From: Oscillospiraceae bacterium
GTDB lineage: Bacteria > Bacillota > Clostridia > Oscillospirales > Oscillospiraceae
Direction of reading: 5' to 3'
NCBI GenBank assembly: GCA_017398725.1
Contig: JAFQFA010000002.1
Location: 1-64,000, forward strand
DNA length: 64,000 bases
Shown piece after piece: positions 1-8,207 of the stretch. How positions within the stretch are numbered: position 1 is the stretch's first letter; the number at the start of each line of letters is the position of its first letter. A model generated the notes under the pieces. It saw only the letters and a list, made by a program, of their open reading frames with translations, did not search any database and had not been told where the DNA came from. Made by a program: the position numbers and the translations under genes.

Positions 1-45
1 AGATATATTCATTTCTATAACCACGAGCGCATCCAGAATAAAACC

Positions 46-75
46 GGAGTGGCGCCGCTGACGCTGCGCCACTCC
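46..75. terminator. Hairpin with 10-bp perfect stem, probable terminator
   Basis: The arms GGAGTGGCGC and GCGCCACTCC pair perfectly around a 10-base loop. On the minus strand the stem is followed by GGTTTTATT, a modest T tract, so it could end the minus-strand array that finishes with the gene at 167-928; on the plus strand it is followed by A/T-rich sequence and could end a gene beyond the left edge. Bases 76-166 show no gene. Confidence 0.5.
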
Positions 76-166
76 GCATAAAACTAAATATTTCCTACAC
101 AGGTGCTTTTTTGTGCTGTCCGCACAAACTGGGGCAGTTCATCCGTGCAAGGTGCTTGAAAGCGTA

Positions 167-928
167 TCATTGATAACGGCAGTTACAAAAGGCAACGATT
201 TTCTTGGCTGCATTTAAAGCATCGATAGCGTTGTATAACGCTATATCACAGCTAGCATCGTTGCTCATTACAAAAAGAATGGACCTATCCTCCCAAAGAT
301 CGACATCTAATGTTTTCTCTTTGCGGGAGTCTAAATTAATCCGTGTCTTATACTCGTCTGGCCACCAGTAATTCGTTTCTATTTTGACATATTTATAGTG
401 CTCTTTTAGGAGGGGTAACAACGCATCAATAACTTGCTGATACCATGTGTACCTTTGCGCTGTCCAGAGATTACACTCTGCCTCTATTTCTTGAATCGCC
501 AAATCTAAGAAGTGTTTTTCACATTTATGAGCAAAGTACCCCGACGGATGTGGGTACGATTGCTTCATTTCATCATATAGCGGAAGAAGGCAGGACGGCA
601 CACACCATCTGTTCATACGGGACAAACTGTCTGCAAGGAAAAACAGATTTTCATCTGTTTTAGTGGCGATTGTGTAGTCATTTTCCGAATAGACATCGTC
701 GCACAAAGGAACACTGTGATAGTTAATAATCAATTTTTGAGGCTTTCCGATTGTAGGATTTGTTAGACGGTAAATACGGATGGGTAGTGTGGCGTCCTCT
801 GTTCCAACCACCAGCCACCACTTGGATGTTGTGCACAGCACCATCGCTTCAAACATTTCCTCTGTTACGGTTTCTTGTAAATGCTGGCAAAACATTTTAT
901 AAGCTTCTTCGTATGCCTTGTCGGTCAT
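167..928 (-). CDS. Unknown cytoplasmic protein, 253 aa
   Basis: No family is recognised. The protein has no signal peptide and no membrane segment; it is rich in Trp, Tyr and Cys (three WW/WY-type pairs), with an acidic helical start and a C-terminal third that alternates hydrophobic strands and acidic loops. The ATG at 928 is preceded by a strong AAAAGGAGG at a good distance, so this start is secure. It is the last gene of the minus-strand accessory array and is separated from its upstream neighbour by a 15-bp-stem hairpin at 955-994, so it forms a one-gene unit. Its place at the end of an array of replication-enzyme relatives is the only hint to role; function cannot be stated. Confidence 0.75.
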   Translation of the reverse strand: MTDKAYEEAYKMFCQHLQETVTEEMFEAMVLCTTSKWWLVVGTEDATLPIRIYRLTNPTIGKPQKLIINYHSVPLCDDVYSENDYTIATKTDENLFFLADSLSRMNRWCVPSCLLPLYDEMKQSYPHPSGYFAHKCEKHFLDLAIQEIEAECNLWTAQRYTWYQQVIDALLPLLKEHYKYVKIETNYWWPDEYKTRINLDSRKEKTLDVDLWEDRSILFVMSNDASCDIALYNAIDALNAAKKIVAFCNCRYQ

Positions 929-954
929 AGTGATGTCCTCCTTTTGTAACGAAA

Positions 955-994
955 CCCCATCGGGGATGGTTTCATTCTACCATCCCCGATGGGG
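955..994 (-). repeat. Array hairpin H1 (intergenic, 15-bp perfect stem)
   Basis: CCCCATCGGGGATGG and its exact reverse complement flank a 10-base loop. It sits 26 bases upstream of the ATG at 928 and 20 bases after the stop of the gene at 1014. It belongs to the positional family of hairpins that cut this minus-strand array into units; its arm sequence is the most diverged of the set. It may be a terminator for the upstream gene, an RNA leader element for the downstream gene, or both. Confidence 0.8.
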
Positions 995-1013
995 CAAAAG
1001 TGGGTCATCATAT

Positions 1014-1652
1014 TTAGAGCTGAATCAGTTTTTTTAACGAACATTGATACTTGCGATAGCTAAAACCTTGGGAGGGGTGTTTTAAACCGTAAACAGTAAC
1101 TGATTTTGAAAGGGGTACGGATACCGTAGCTCTCCCTCCTGCACCATATACGCACTTATCTAAACGGTGGGAGTCACTTTTATCGCCTTTTATCTCATTG
1201 TCACCCAATGATTCTTCTAAGGGTGGCAGCTTGTCATACACTTTTCTGCTGAAACAGAATACAATATCGATTTTATTCTCTTCAATAAATTCAAATAACT
1301 GTTTGTTTAGAGCATCGCGCTTACCAGACCTCTTGAGTACTTTAGTTGCCTGAGAATCTCTGACTCCACACGGTTCATCGATGTAGTTCCCGAACCAAAC
1401 ACGGTTCCAGAAATCGGTTCGGTTTTCGGGATCAATTCCGAAAGCCTGCACAATATTATCAAAGAATCGATAGGAGCGATCCTTTTCTGAACGAATCCGG
1501 GAGTTGTATTTTTTTAAATAGGTTTCAACCACTTTAGATGTTAGCTTGTCTTCCTCTTTTTTATCTTCGCCCCAATAGTGGGATTCTCCCAGAATCAAAA
1601 TTTTTACTAGTTGGTCTTTTGCTTTTTCGCCCTCAAATACACCATCATGCAT
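1014..1652 (-). CDS. Uracil-DNA-glycosylase-superfamily-like protein, 212 aa
   Basis: Near the N-terminus, residues 19-28 read I-L-I-L-G-E-S-H-Y-W, a strand followed by a polar loop as in motif 1 of the UDG fold; near the C-terminus, residues 189-200 contain G-L-K-H-P-S-Q-G, matching the HPS motif 3 that follows the last core strand. Between them is a region with conserved-looking F-W-N-R-V-W-F-G-N-Y. These two motifs in this order are what define the superfamily, but the GESHY variant is typical of poorly studied members, so DNA base excision is inferred, not shown. The start at 1652 has AAGGAG eight bases upstream. It is the last gene of a unit that begins with the WYL regulator at 3600. 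Some phage-defence proteins are UDG-fold glycosylases, which would suit an accessory locus. Confidence 0.6.
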   Translation of the reverse strand: MHDGVFEGEKAKDQLVKILILGESHYWGEDKKEEDKLTSKVVETYLKKYNSRIRSEKDRSYRFFDNIVQAFGIDPENRTDFWNRVWFGNYIDEPCGVRDSQATKVLKRSGKRDALNKQLFEFIEENKIDIVFCFSRKVYDKLPPLEESLGDNEIKGDKSDSHRLDKCVYGAGGRATVSVPLSKSVTVYGLKHPSQGFSYRKYQCSLKKLIQL

Positions 1653-1714
1653 AATGTATTCTCCTTTTCTTTATTTGCACCATAACCGGATATTGGGTAC
1701 AAATTAGTCCAGTT

Positions 1715-2026
1715 TTATAGTTGTAGAATGAGTCCGACCGCTTCTTCTGGAGTGACAATGCTGATTATGGGATCTAAAGTCATACACGAAACTTCAACGT
1801 GATCTGCGGAATATGGGTCAACATGAACCATTGCTTTTTTACCACACTTTAGCTTCAGGTAGAAACACGCACCGCGATAAGTACCAATTTGTGTCATATC
1901 TTGGCCGCGCTTTTTGTACACCTCATAGGCAACCCATCCGCATAATTCATTAGCGAACGTATTGCAAACCAGTTCGTATTCTTCCTCACTTATATCCTCA
2001 AGATATACCACTTCATCTTCGTACAT
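1715..2026 (-). CDS. Unknown small acidic protein, 103 aa
   Basis: A short, acidic, soluble protein with no recognised family. It begins with an acidic stretch (E-D-I-S-E-E-E-Y) followed by a helix and then several predicted strands (Y-L-K-L-K-C-G-K-K-A-M-V-H-V). GAGGGTG lies upstream of the ATG at 2026. It lies between the 161-aa unknown gene and the UDG-like gene, with 31- and 62-base gaps and no hairpin, so all are likely one transcript headed by the WYL regulator. Being small and acidic it could be an inhibitor, antitoxin or DNA mimic, but nothing in the sequence proves this. Confidence 0.65.
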   Translation of the reverse strand: MYEDEVVYLEDISEEEYELVCNTFANELCGWVAYEVYKKRGQDMTQIGTYRGACFYLKLKCGKKAMVHVDPYSADHVEVSCMTLDPIISIVTPEEAVGLILQL

Positions 2027-2057
2027 AATACACCCTCTTTTCTTTCGTGTTTATAGG

Positions 2058-2543
2058 TTAATTCCACGATTCGCGGTATTTTGCAAGCTTCTGTAGGTCG
2101 GACAAATCACCGGTTTCAATATTGTAGGAATAGGATCGTTCACCGTCGGTGAACTCCATATCATCCGTAAGAACAGTCTCGCTGGAAATGGATGTGCCCC
2201 AAATCATATTATGAAGGAAAAGTCTAACCGCATATTGAGAAGCAGTAAAAATCAGGTCATCGCTCTCATCACCCACAAAGCAATCCGATGCGTAATCGGA
2301 CATGTGCTGAATCAGTCTGTAAAAATCCAACACAGAAACATACTCATGGGAGGCCATGTCGTAAAATGTAACAGGCAGTCTTTCAGCGCCTTTTGTAAGA
2401 CAAAAAAGGTCAAATGCGTGTTTCATCGCATCTTTGAATAATTCTTTATCAAAGGTCGCTTCTGCAAAAACAAAATCGTTTTTCATGTTCAACAGGCGTT
2501 CCCATTTTGATAAAGTCTCCATAACAATCATTGCGTTTTTCAT
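2058..2543 (-). CDS. Unknown protein, 161 aa
   Basis: A soluble, mostly helical acidic protein with no recognised domain. Its start at 2543 has GGGAGG about eight bases upstream and lies 16 bases after the stop of the WYL regulator, so it is almost certainly co-transcribed with it. The C-terminal part holds an acidic patch (D-D-M-E-F-T-D-G-E) and a Y-S-Y-N strand. Nothing supports a function; its tight coupling to a ligand- or DNA-responsive WYL regulator suggests expression under conditions sensed by that protein. Confidence 0.7.
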   Translation of the reverse strand: MKNAMIVMETLSKWERLLNMKNDFVFAEATFDKELFKDAMKHAFDLFCLTKGAERLPVTFYDMASHEYVSVLDFYRLIQHMSDYASDCFVGDESDDLIFTASQYAVRLFLHNMIWGTSISSETVLTDDMEFTDGERSYSYNIETGDLSDLQKLAKYRESWN

Positions 2544-2559
2544 TTCTTTTTTCCTCCCA

Positions 2560-3600
2560 TTAATCTTGATAGTTATTTAATGCGTTTTGCAGATCTTCCT
2601 TGATGGTCTGTGCCAAATCAGGGGGCGACAAGACACGAACATGGCGGCAGTATTGTAATGCCCAGTGACGCATAGCGCTCCAGTTGACGGTGACACGAGC
2701 GGTGACTTCATCCTCGGTTTCGTCGGTAAAGGCGATGTCTGAGCCAAACCAGTCGATCACATCGTTCATGATGATTTTCTTTATCCGGAAGGTTACAGGA
2801 ATGCTCTCACCGCTGAACATATAGAGATGCTCCGCCATGTGCTTGGGGAGCGAAAAATGCTTTCCGCCTTGTACCTGCTCCTTGGGCTTTATCGGTGTAT
2901 CCAGCAGACGGATGTTGGTGATGCGATCCATACGGTAGTTGGCAAGATTATCATATTTATCGTAATTGCTGATTAAGTAATATCGACCGTTGGTAGCTGC
3001 CATCTGATAGGGATTGACGATGTATTCCCGTTCTCGCTTGGAGTGCAGCTTTTTGTCGGTGCCGTACTCGTTGTAGGTAAAGGCAACCTGCTTGCCGGCA
3101 GCAATCGCTTCGTCGATGATCTCAATGGTATAAAACAGCTGGGGATTCTTGGGTTTCGTTTCCTCCATAGTGGAGATAAACCGCACTCTGGACTTGAAGT
3201 ACCGGTTGCTTAGACCCTCCAGCTTTTCAACAAGCTCTTTGCACTGGCTATAGGGGATGTGCTTGGAGAACAGCAAGCTATCTATCAGCAGCCGCAGCTC
3301 GGCGTCTGTAAAGTCCCGCTCCAGGTAGAAATCGGAGAGAATATAGCTGGTTTCTTTCTTGCCCTGTTTATTGATGTAGGTGCGTGCAACATCATCCCTG
3401 CATTCAATGGGGTAACCGGCTGCCATCAAGTTGCTTAGATTCCGGGCAACGGTTTTGCGGTCAGCAGCCATATCATAGTCGGACCAGAGAATATCCATGA
3501 TCTGCTTTTGACTCAGCTTGTGTTCTTCGTCTGTATATCGCTTCAGGATATCCAGGATGTTCATAATGAGCATTTTCTTTGCCGGTGCGGTTTGTGCCAT
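2560..3600 (-). CDS. WYL-domain transcriptional regulator
   Basis: The N-terminal 70 residues form a winged-helix (L-S-Q-K-Q-I-M-D-I-L, then A-A-D-R-K-T-V-A-R-N-L as recognition region). Residues from about 150 to 230 match a WYL domain, with P-Y-Q-M-A-A-T-N-G-R-Y-Y-L-I and Y-R-M-D-R-I-T-N-I, followed by a WCX-like C-terminal domain. Such proteins bind DNA and respond to nucleic acid or small ligands; several control phage-defence islands. I place the start at the ATG at 3600, because GAGGTG lies six bases before it; a GTG at 3609 is the alternative. It heads the unit WYL, 161 aa, 103 aa, UDG-like, directly downstream of hairpin H2, and is the likely local regulator. A second WYL protein is encoded at 30634-31620. 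Confidence 0.9.
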   Translation of the reverse strand: MAQTAPAKKMLIMNILDILKRYTDEEHKLSQKQIMDILWSDYDMAADRKTVARNLSNLMAAGYPIECRDDVARTYINKQGKKETSYILSDFYLERDFTDAELRLLIDSLLFSKHIPYSQCKELVEKLEGLSNRYFKSRVRFISTMEETKPKNPQLFYTIEIIDEAIAAGKQVAFTYNEYGTDKKLHSKREREYIVNPYQMAATNGRYYLISNYDKYDNLANYRMDRITNIRLLDTPIKPKEQVQGGKHFSLPKHMAEHLYMFSGESIPVTFRIKKIIMNDVIDWFGSDIAFTDETEDEVTARVTVNWSAMRHWALQYCRHVRVLSPPDLAQTIKEDLQNALNNYQD

Positions 3601-3646
3601 TTCAATCACCTCGTGTTTAGTGTATCATGTTTGACACCATATTACA

Positions 3647-3680
3647 ACACCAGATGTGGCATTTCTGCCCCATCTGGTGT
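3647..3680 (-). repeat. Array hairpin H2
   Basis: Arms ACACCAGATGTGGC and GCCCCATCTGGTGT pair with one mismatch around a six-base loop. It begins six bases after the Spo0A-like stop at 3687 and lies 47 bases before the WYL start. In the sense of the genes its 5' arm contains CACCAGATGGGGC, matching H3-H5. It is followed by TTGTAATATGG, an A/T-rich stretch. Confidence 0.8.
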
Positions 3681-3686
3681 GGATTG

Positions 3687-4445
3687 TTATAATGCAAAAC
3701 CGTTAGCGTTCATCAAAAGGCTGAGTTTATCTGCCAGGAGGGCAATAAACTCACTGTTCGTCGGTTTACCCTTTGTGTTGCTGACAGTGTAACCAAAGAA
3801 ACTCTGCAGGGTATCTAAATCCCCTCGGTCCCAGGCAATTTCGATTGCTCGCATAATTGCTGTCCGTACCCGTTTTGGGGTAGAGCCATCCGTCAACGCA
3901 ATAGGTTTGTAAATGCACTCGGTCATATTGTTAATGCGGTCCATATCCTCTACTGCAAGTTTGATCGCCTCGCGGAGATACCGGTATCCCTTGATATTAG
4001 CAGGCACACCAATGTTGTGAATCATTTCTGTAATCTGCTGATTAAGCGCCGGAAGTTTTTCTTCAATGGGAAGGTCGCTGTGTTTCAACGTTTCATTGAT
4101 TCGATCTACAACACATTGTGCGGTGCAGGGCTTTTTCAGCAAAGCAGAAACCCGTCTTGCTGCCAATGCAGATACAATATAGTTGCTGATAAAGCCGGTG
4201 GCAACAAACACCTTGCAGTCAGTATATCGGACAGAAATTAAGTCCAAAACACTAATGCCATCGTACTGCGGTAGCAACAGATCAAGAATAATGATATCTG
4301 GTCGATTCTCGCTGGCTATTTGGAGTGCCTCTTGACCATCTGCAGCCACACCCATTACTTCAAATTCTTTATTACCTTCCAAGGCGTTCACCAGTTCATA
4401 GCGGAATTGCTCATCTGCATCTGCGATCAATACTTGCTTTTTCAT
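3687..4445 (-). CDS. Spo0A-like response regulator, copy 1 (252 aa)
   Basis: Full-length Spo0A architecture. The receiver domain (1-125) keeps the acidic pocket (A-D-A-D-E at 8-12), the phospho-acceptor in I-I-I-L-D55 and the K-K-P lysine. The C-terminal effector domain carries hallmark Spo0A stretches: G-V-P-A-N-I-K-G-Y-R-Y-L-R-E-A-I, then R-V-R-T-A-I-M-R-A-I-E-I-A-W-D-R-G as recognition helix, then F-G-Y-T-V-S-N and K-P-T-N-S-E-F-I-A-L-L-A-D-K-L. It should bind 0A-box-like DNA when phosphorylated. The start at 4445 is fixed by AAAAGGAGA. It follows a second Spo0A-like gene by 29 bases. Being in an accessory array and paired with a paralogue, it is unlikely to be the master sporulation regulator; it could interfere with or retarget that pathway. 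Confidence 0.9.
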   Translation of the reverse strand: MKKQVLIADADEQFRYELVNALEGNKEFEVMGVAADGQEALQIASENRPDIIILDLLLPQYDGISVLDLISVRYTDCKVFVATGFISNYIVSALAARRVSALLKKPCTAQCVVDRINETLKHSDLPIEEKLPALNQQITEMIHNIGVPANIKGYRYLREAIKLAVEDMDRINNMTECIYKPIALTDGSTPKRVRTAIMRAIEIAWDRGDLDTLQSFFGYTVSNTKGKPTNSEFIALLADKLSLLMNANGFAL

Positions 4446-4474
4446 ATGTATATCTCCTTTTGAATATTGCATTC

Positions 4475-5230
4475 TCATGGTGTGCGCATAGTGCGCTGAA
4501 TGTTATCCACAATTACAGCAAGAAACTCTGCAACCGAGGGCTTGTCCTCTCGCTTATTGACCGTATACCCAAAGAATTGGACAAGCCCATTTTGCTCTCG
4601 GCGATCCCAAGATATCTCAATTGCGTGCTGAATGGCACGTGCTACCCGAGCAGGGGCGGTTTGGAAGGTTCTGGCAACTTGCGGATACAACACTTTGGTA
4701 AGAGCGTTAATCACATCCGGGTCTTCTACGGCAATCATAATTGCTTCACGCAGGTAGTGGTAGCCTTTTATATGTGCCGGCACACTAATGTCACGGAGGA
4801 TATCTGTAGTCAGTGTTTCTATTTTACATACAGTGGTTTGCTGAGATGCTTTTCTCGGTTCATTACCACACCAATATTCCTCCATAATCTCTGCCAAGGC
4901 ATCTGTATCACAAGGCTTCAGCATTAGATAACGGACACCTAAATTAGCAGAAGCAGACGCTACGTAATCCGTAATAAACCTTGATGTAGCAACCACAACC
5001 GGCCGGTTTTCCATACCGTGGATTTCTTTGAGCACACCAAGGCCATCCTGCTTAGCAAGCAGGAGATCAAGCACCAACATGTCCGGCTTTAGTTGCTTTA
5101 TCATGCGAACAGCTTGTTCGCCATCATTGGCAATTCCTACAACTTCAAGCATATCGTGCTTCTTTAAAGATTGCACAAGCCGATTGCAAAATTCCTCCGA
5201 ATTATCAGCAATTACAATTCTCTTTTTCAT
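4475..5230 (-). CDS. Spo0A-like response regulator, copy 2 (251 aa)
   Basis: The second tandem Spo0A-like protein. Receiver: I-A-D-N-S-E-E-F near the start, M-L-V-L-D55 as phospho-acceptor, M-L-K-P-C lysine. Effector domain: V-P-A-H-I-K-G-Y-H-Y-L-R-E-A-I, recognition helix R-V-A-R-A-I-Q-H-A-I-E-I-S-W-D-R, then F-F-G-Y-T-V-N and K-P-S-V-A-E-F-L-A-V-I. It is clearly a paralogue of the neighbouring copy but diverged throughout, so the duplication is old or both were acquired separately. AAAGGAGA precedes the ATG at 5230; upstream in-frame codons run into hairpin H3 and are not coding. It is the first gene of a two-gene unit. Confidence 0.9.
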   Translation of the reverse strand: MKKRIVIADNSEEFCNRLVQSLKKHDMLEVVGIANDGEQAVRMIKQLKPDMLVLDLLLAKQDGLGVLKEIHGMENRPVVVATSRFITDYVASASANLGVRYLMLKPCDTDALAEIMEEYWCGNEPRKASQQTTVCKIETLTTDILRDISVPAHIKGYHYLREAIMIAVEDPDVINALTKVLYPQVARTFQTAPARVARAIQHAIEISWDRREQNGLVQFFGYTVNKREDKPSVAEFLAVIVDNIQRTMRTP

Positions 5231-5282
5231 ACATGTATCTCCTTTCTGGCGGAAATGATTTTCACTTCCTGCCATAAAGATA

Positions 5283-5320
5283 CACCACCCGACGGGGCAT
5301 TTTCGTCCCATCAGGTGGTG
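5283..5320 (-). repeat. Array hairpin H3
   Basis: Arms CACCACCCGACGGGGC and GTCCCATCAGGTGGTG flank a short loop. Read in the sense of the genes, two of the three arm differences become G-U pairs, suggesting selection on the RNA. It begins three bases after the helicase stop and lies 52 bases before the Spo0A-like start; GTATCTTTATGG follows it. Confidence 0.85.
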
Positions 5321-5323
5321 TTT

Positions 5324-8176
5324 TTATCGGAGTTTTTCTAAAGCTTCAAAGGCTGCATCCATAGCTTCTTCCTGTGTGGGGTAAATCTCTGGGCAGAATA
5401 CATTGTCCAAGGAATACTTCCAAGTATCGTTTTTCTTATTGTGATACAACACTACAAGGTGATCCTTGATCTTTATGTAACTGTTGGAATTCTTAGAGGT
5501 TTTCCATTGCCGGTTCTTAAAGTTTTCCTTCCGGGATTCCTTGCTCTTGAAATCTTGTTCGCGCTTCTTGGCCTGTTCAATGTTGCCCTCCATTTTGCCG
5601 GCGCAAATACAGCCAACGCCCAAACTTCCAAAATTGGGGTGATACATATGGTGTACATAGCGAATAATCTGATGTCCGCACATTTCACACACCCCCACGG
5701 GTTCACCTAAGTCGGTGACACCGGTACAAACCCAGCCGGTTTTCGGCACATCATCCCGTTTCCAGAGATTATCGTAATCTTCCAGGTTCGGCTGTGGTTG
5801 CGGCTCATTCACAGGTTCTTTCTTTTCTGTTGTAGACTGCCTGGACTCCTTGGTTTGCAACTTGAATGCATCTACTTGCTCGTAACCATCCAAAGAATTG
5901 TTGGTTGGTTTTTCTTCCTGCGGTTTTTTCTCAGCCGGTTTGGGTGGTTCTTCTCTGGGTGGCTCTGTCTTTTCCACTATCGGTTGTGGAAACTCCACAG
6001 GTTTCTCAGGAGTAGGAGCCGGTATTTGCGGTAATGTTCGAGGTCTGTTAAAGAAATCAACGGAAATCTCTCGCTCACTTGATAGCTTGTCAAATTTTAC
6101 GCGGTAGCTGTTATTATTTCGACCAAAACCCAAAACCTCGCCTTCACCAAATGCCGGATGTGTCACTCTCGCTCCAGCGGTCTTGGGTGGCGTAACGATC
6201 GGTTCATCATACAGCTGCGCTGCATACCGATCAGCATTGTATTGCAGTTCCTTGGAGATAGTACCCACACGGATATAATTCTCCTCGCCGATTTCTTTTA
6301 GAAAACGAGAGGGGAGCTTTTGTTTGCCGTTCTGGGTATATCCCTCACTGTCCAGCAAGAACAGCCTTTTTTCTGCCCTGGTGATCGCCACATAGCATAG
6401 TCTGCGCTCTTCTTCCAGCCCCATCTTCTTCCGTTCCTCAATGGTCTTGGCAGAGGGGAATATACCTTCTGAAAAGCCTATGATAAACACATAGGGGAAC
6501 TCCAAGCCCTTGGCCGCATGGATGGTCATTAGCTTCACCATATCGCAGGCTTCCTCACCGTCATCCTCCGATTGTAAGGAAATCTGATTGATGAACTCTT
6601 TTAGCGATACTTGTTCTCCAAAGTTATTTTCATATTCCGAAGCGATCCGCTTGAACTCCGACAGGTTTTCAAACCGCTCCATATCGCCCAGCTCCCGGAT
6701 GTATTTTTCATATCCACTGTCTGCGCAGATGTGTTCTACACACTCGGATAGGGGAATGGTTTGATGCAGTTGCCGCACTGTGTTAATAACAGCAACAAAC
6801 TCTTTTGCGCCGCTTCCCTTAAAAGTGGGATCATCCAAATTGTTCTGGAGGGTTTGGAACAAAGATTCCCCGTCTTTTTGCAGTGCCAGCAGTCGCTGCA
6901 GCTTGATCCTGCCGAATTTCCGGCGGGGTTTATTTACGATGCGTTTGAAAGAAATGTCATCGTCAAAAGCCACCAGCCGCAAGTATGCCATAACATCTTG
7001 GATCTCCATGCGCTGATAGAATTTGACACCACCGAATATCTCATAAGGCACACCGTTCTCAGTGAACTTCTTTTCGATGACCCGGGAGAGGAAACCGGAA
7101 CGGTACAGAACCGCAAAATCTGCATAATTACAGCTGGTCTCTTTGCGGATCTGATGGATATTGGCGATGATTCGATCTGCCTCTGCGTACTCGTTCTTTT
7201 CATGGTAATGGTATACCTGCACACCGTCACCGCTTTTAGTAAACAGATCCTTTTTCAGCCGGAACACATTCTTTTCAATTAGTGTGTTGGCACAGCGCAG
7301 AATCTGCGGTGTGGAGCGATAGTTCTGATTCAGAATGACTGTTCGGGTAGGGATATGGGTCTTATCAAAATCCACCAACAGCTTCACATCAGAGCCGCGC
7401 CATTCATAGATATTCTGATCCGGGTCGCCTACGATCATCAAATTCTTATGCTTTTCCGAAAGCCTGTCCACCAGTTCCATTTCTGTGTTGGAACTGTCCT
7501 GAAACTCGTCCACCTGGATATAGTTCAGCCGGTCCTGCCATTTCTCCAAAACCTCCGGACACCGGTTAAAAATATCCAGCACGAAATACAGAAGGTCGTG
7601 GAAATCCATAGCGTAGATCTGCTTCTGTTTTTGCAGGAATTCTTCAATGATTTGATCGTCCATGGACACGATCTCAGGCATGATCTGACAATGATCGGTG
7701 CAGCACATTTTCGCCACATAATCCCGATGCCTCGCTTTGAAGAATGCGATCTGCTTGATGATCTTCTCAAAGCTTGCGTGGTCCAGCTTCAGCTCAAATT
7801 TCTGATAGATATCCCCTAAGATTGCTTTCTGCTGGGCATTGTCGATGATCTGGAACTCTTTAGGATAGAAGATCTTTTCAATATCCTCCCGGAGTACACG
7901 AACACAGAAACCGTGGTATGTACAGATCAAGGAAGTGTCGTATTCCTGACCAATTAGGCTGCGAATACGACGCTTCATTTCTCCGGCGGCTTTATTAGTG
8001 AAAGTTACGCAGAGAATATTGGCAGAATTGATGCCATACTCCTTTACAAGATAGGCATACCTACTCACCAGCAGCTTAGTTTTGCCGCTGCCTGCGCCGG
8101 CAATTACCCGGAGATATCCCTCCGTGGCCGTTACAGCTTCCAGTTGTTTTTCATTTAATGCGGATAAATAATCCAT
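5324..8176 (-). CDS. UvrD/PcrA-type SF1A helicase with Cys/His-rich C-terminal extension
   Basis: An ATP-dependent 3'-5' DNA helicase of 950 residues, about 200 longer than PcrA. Motifs are intact: Q-motif L-N-E-K-Q, Walker A A-G-A-G-S-G-K-T at 26-33, V-D-E-F-Q-D-S at 222-228, G-D-P-D-Q-N-I-Y at 250-257, N-Q-N-Y-R-S-T, T-I-H-A-A-K-G-L-E-F and Y-V-A-I-T-R-A-E-K. A PcrA-like Tudor segment (V-T-H-P-A-F-G-E-G-E-V-L-G) follows, then a Pro/Glu-rich linker, then a distinct module with C-E-M-C-G-H, H-P-N-F and V-G-C-I-C-A, a likely zinc site, ending in a basic then folded tail. The extra module is unusual for PcrA. The gene follows the PolC-like gene by 31 bases in the unit LRR, PolC-like, helicase, which suggests a joint job in DNA metabolism. 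Confidence 0.92.
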   Translation of the reverse strand: MDYLSALNEKQLEAVTATEGYLRVIAGAGSGKTKLLVSRYAYLVKEYGINSANILCVTFTNKAAGEMKRRIRSLIGQEYDTSLICTYHGFCVRVLREDIEKIFYPKEFQIIDNAQQKAILGDIYQKFELKLDHASFEKIIKQIAFFKARHRDYVAKMCCTDHCQIMPEIVSMDDQIIEEFLQKQKQIYAMDFHDLLYFVLDIFNRCPEVLEKWQDRLNYIQVDEFQDSSNTEMELVDRLSEKHKNLMIVGDPDQNIYEWRGSDVKLLVDFDKTHIPTRTVILNQNYRSTPQILRCANTLIEKNVFRLKKDLFTKSGDGVQVYHYHEKNEYAEADRIIANIHQIRKETSCNYADFAVLYRSGFLSRVIEKKFTENGVPYEIFGGVKFYQRMEIQDVMAYLRLVAFDDDISFKRIVNKPRRKFGRIKLQRLLALQKDGESLFQTLQNNLDDPTFKGSGAKEFVAVINTVRQLHQTIPLSECVEHICADSGYEKYIRELGDMERFENLSEFKRIASEYENNFGEQVSLKEFINQISLQSEDDGEEACDMVKLMTIHAAKGLEFPYVFIIGFSEGIFPSAKTIEERKKMGLEEERRLCYVAITRAEKRLFLLDSEGYTQNGKQKLPSRFLKEIGEENYIRVGTISKELQYNADRYAAQLYDEPIVTPPKTAGARVTHPAFGEGEVLGFGRNNNSYRVKFDKLSSEREISVDFFNRPRTLPQIPAPTPEKPVEFPQPIVEKTEPPREEPPKPAEKKPQEEKPTNNSLDGYEQVDAFKLQTKESRQSTTEKKEPVNEPQPQPNLEDYDNLWKRDDVPKTGWVCTGVTDLGEPVGVCEMCGHQIIRYVHHMYHPNFGSLGVGCICAGKMEGNIEQAKKREQDFKSKESRKENFKNRQWKTSKNSNSYIKIKDHLVVLYHNKKNDTWKYSLDNVFCPEIYPTQEEAMDAAFEALEKLR

Positions 8177-8207
8177 ATTACATCACCCCAGAATACAGGA
8201 TAACACT

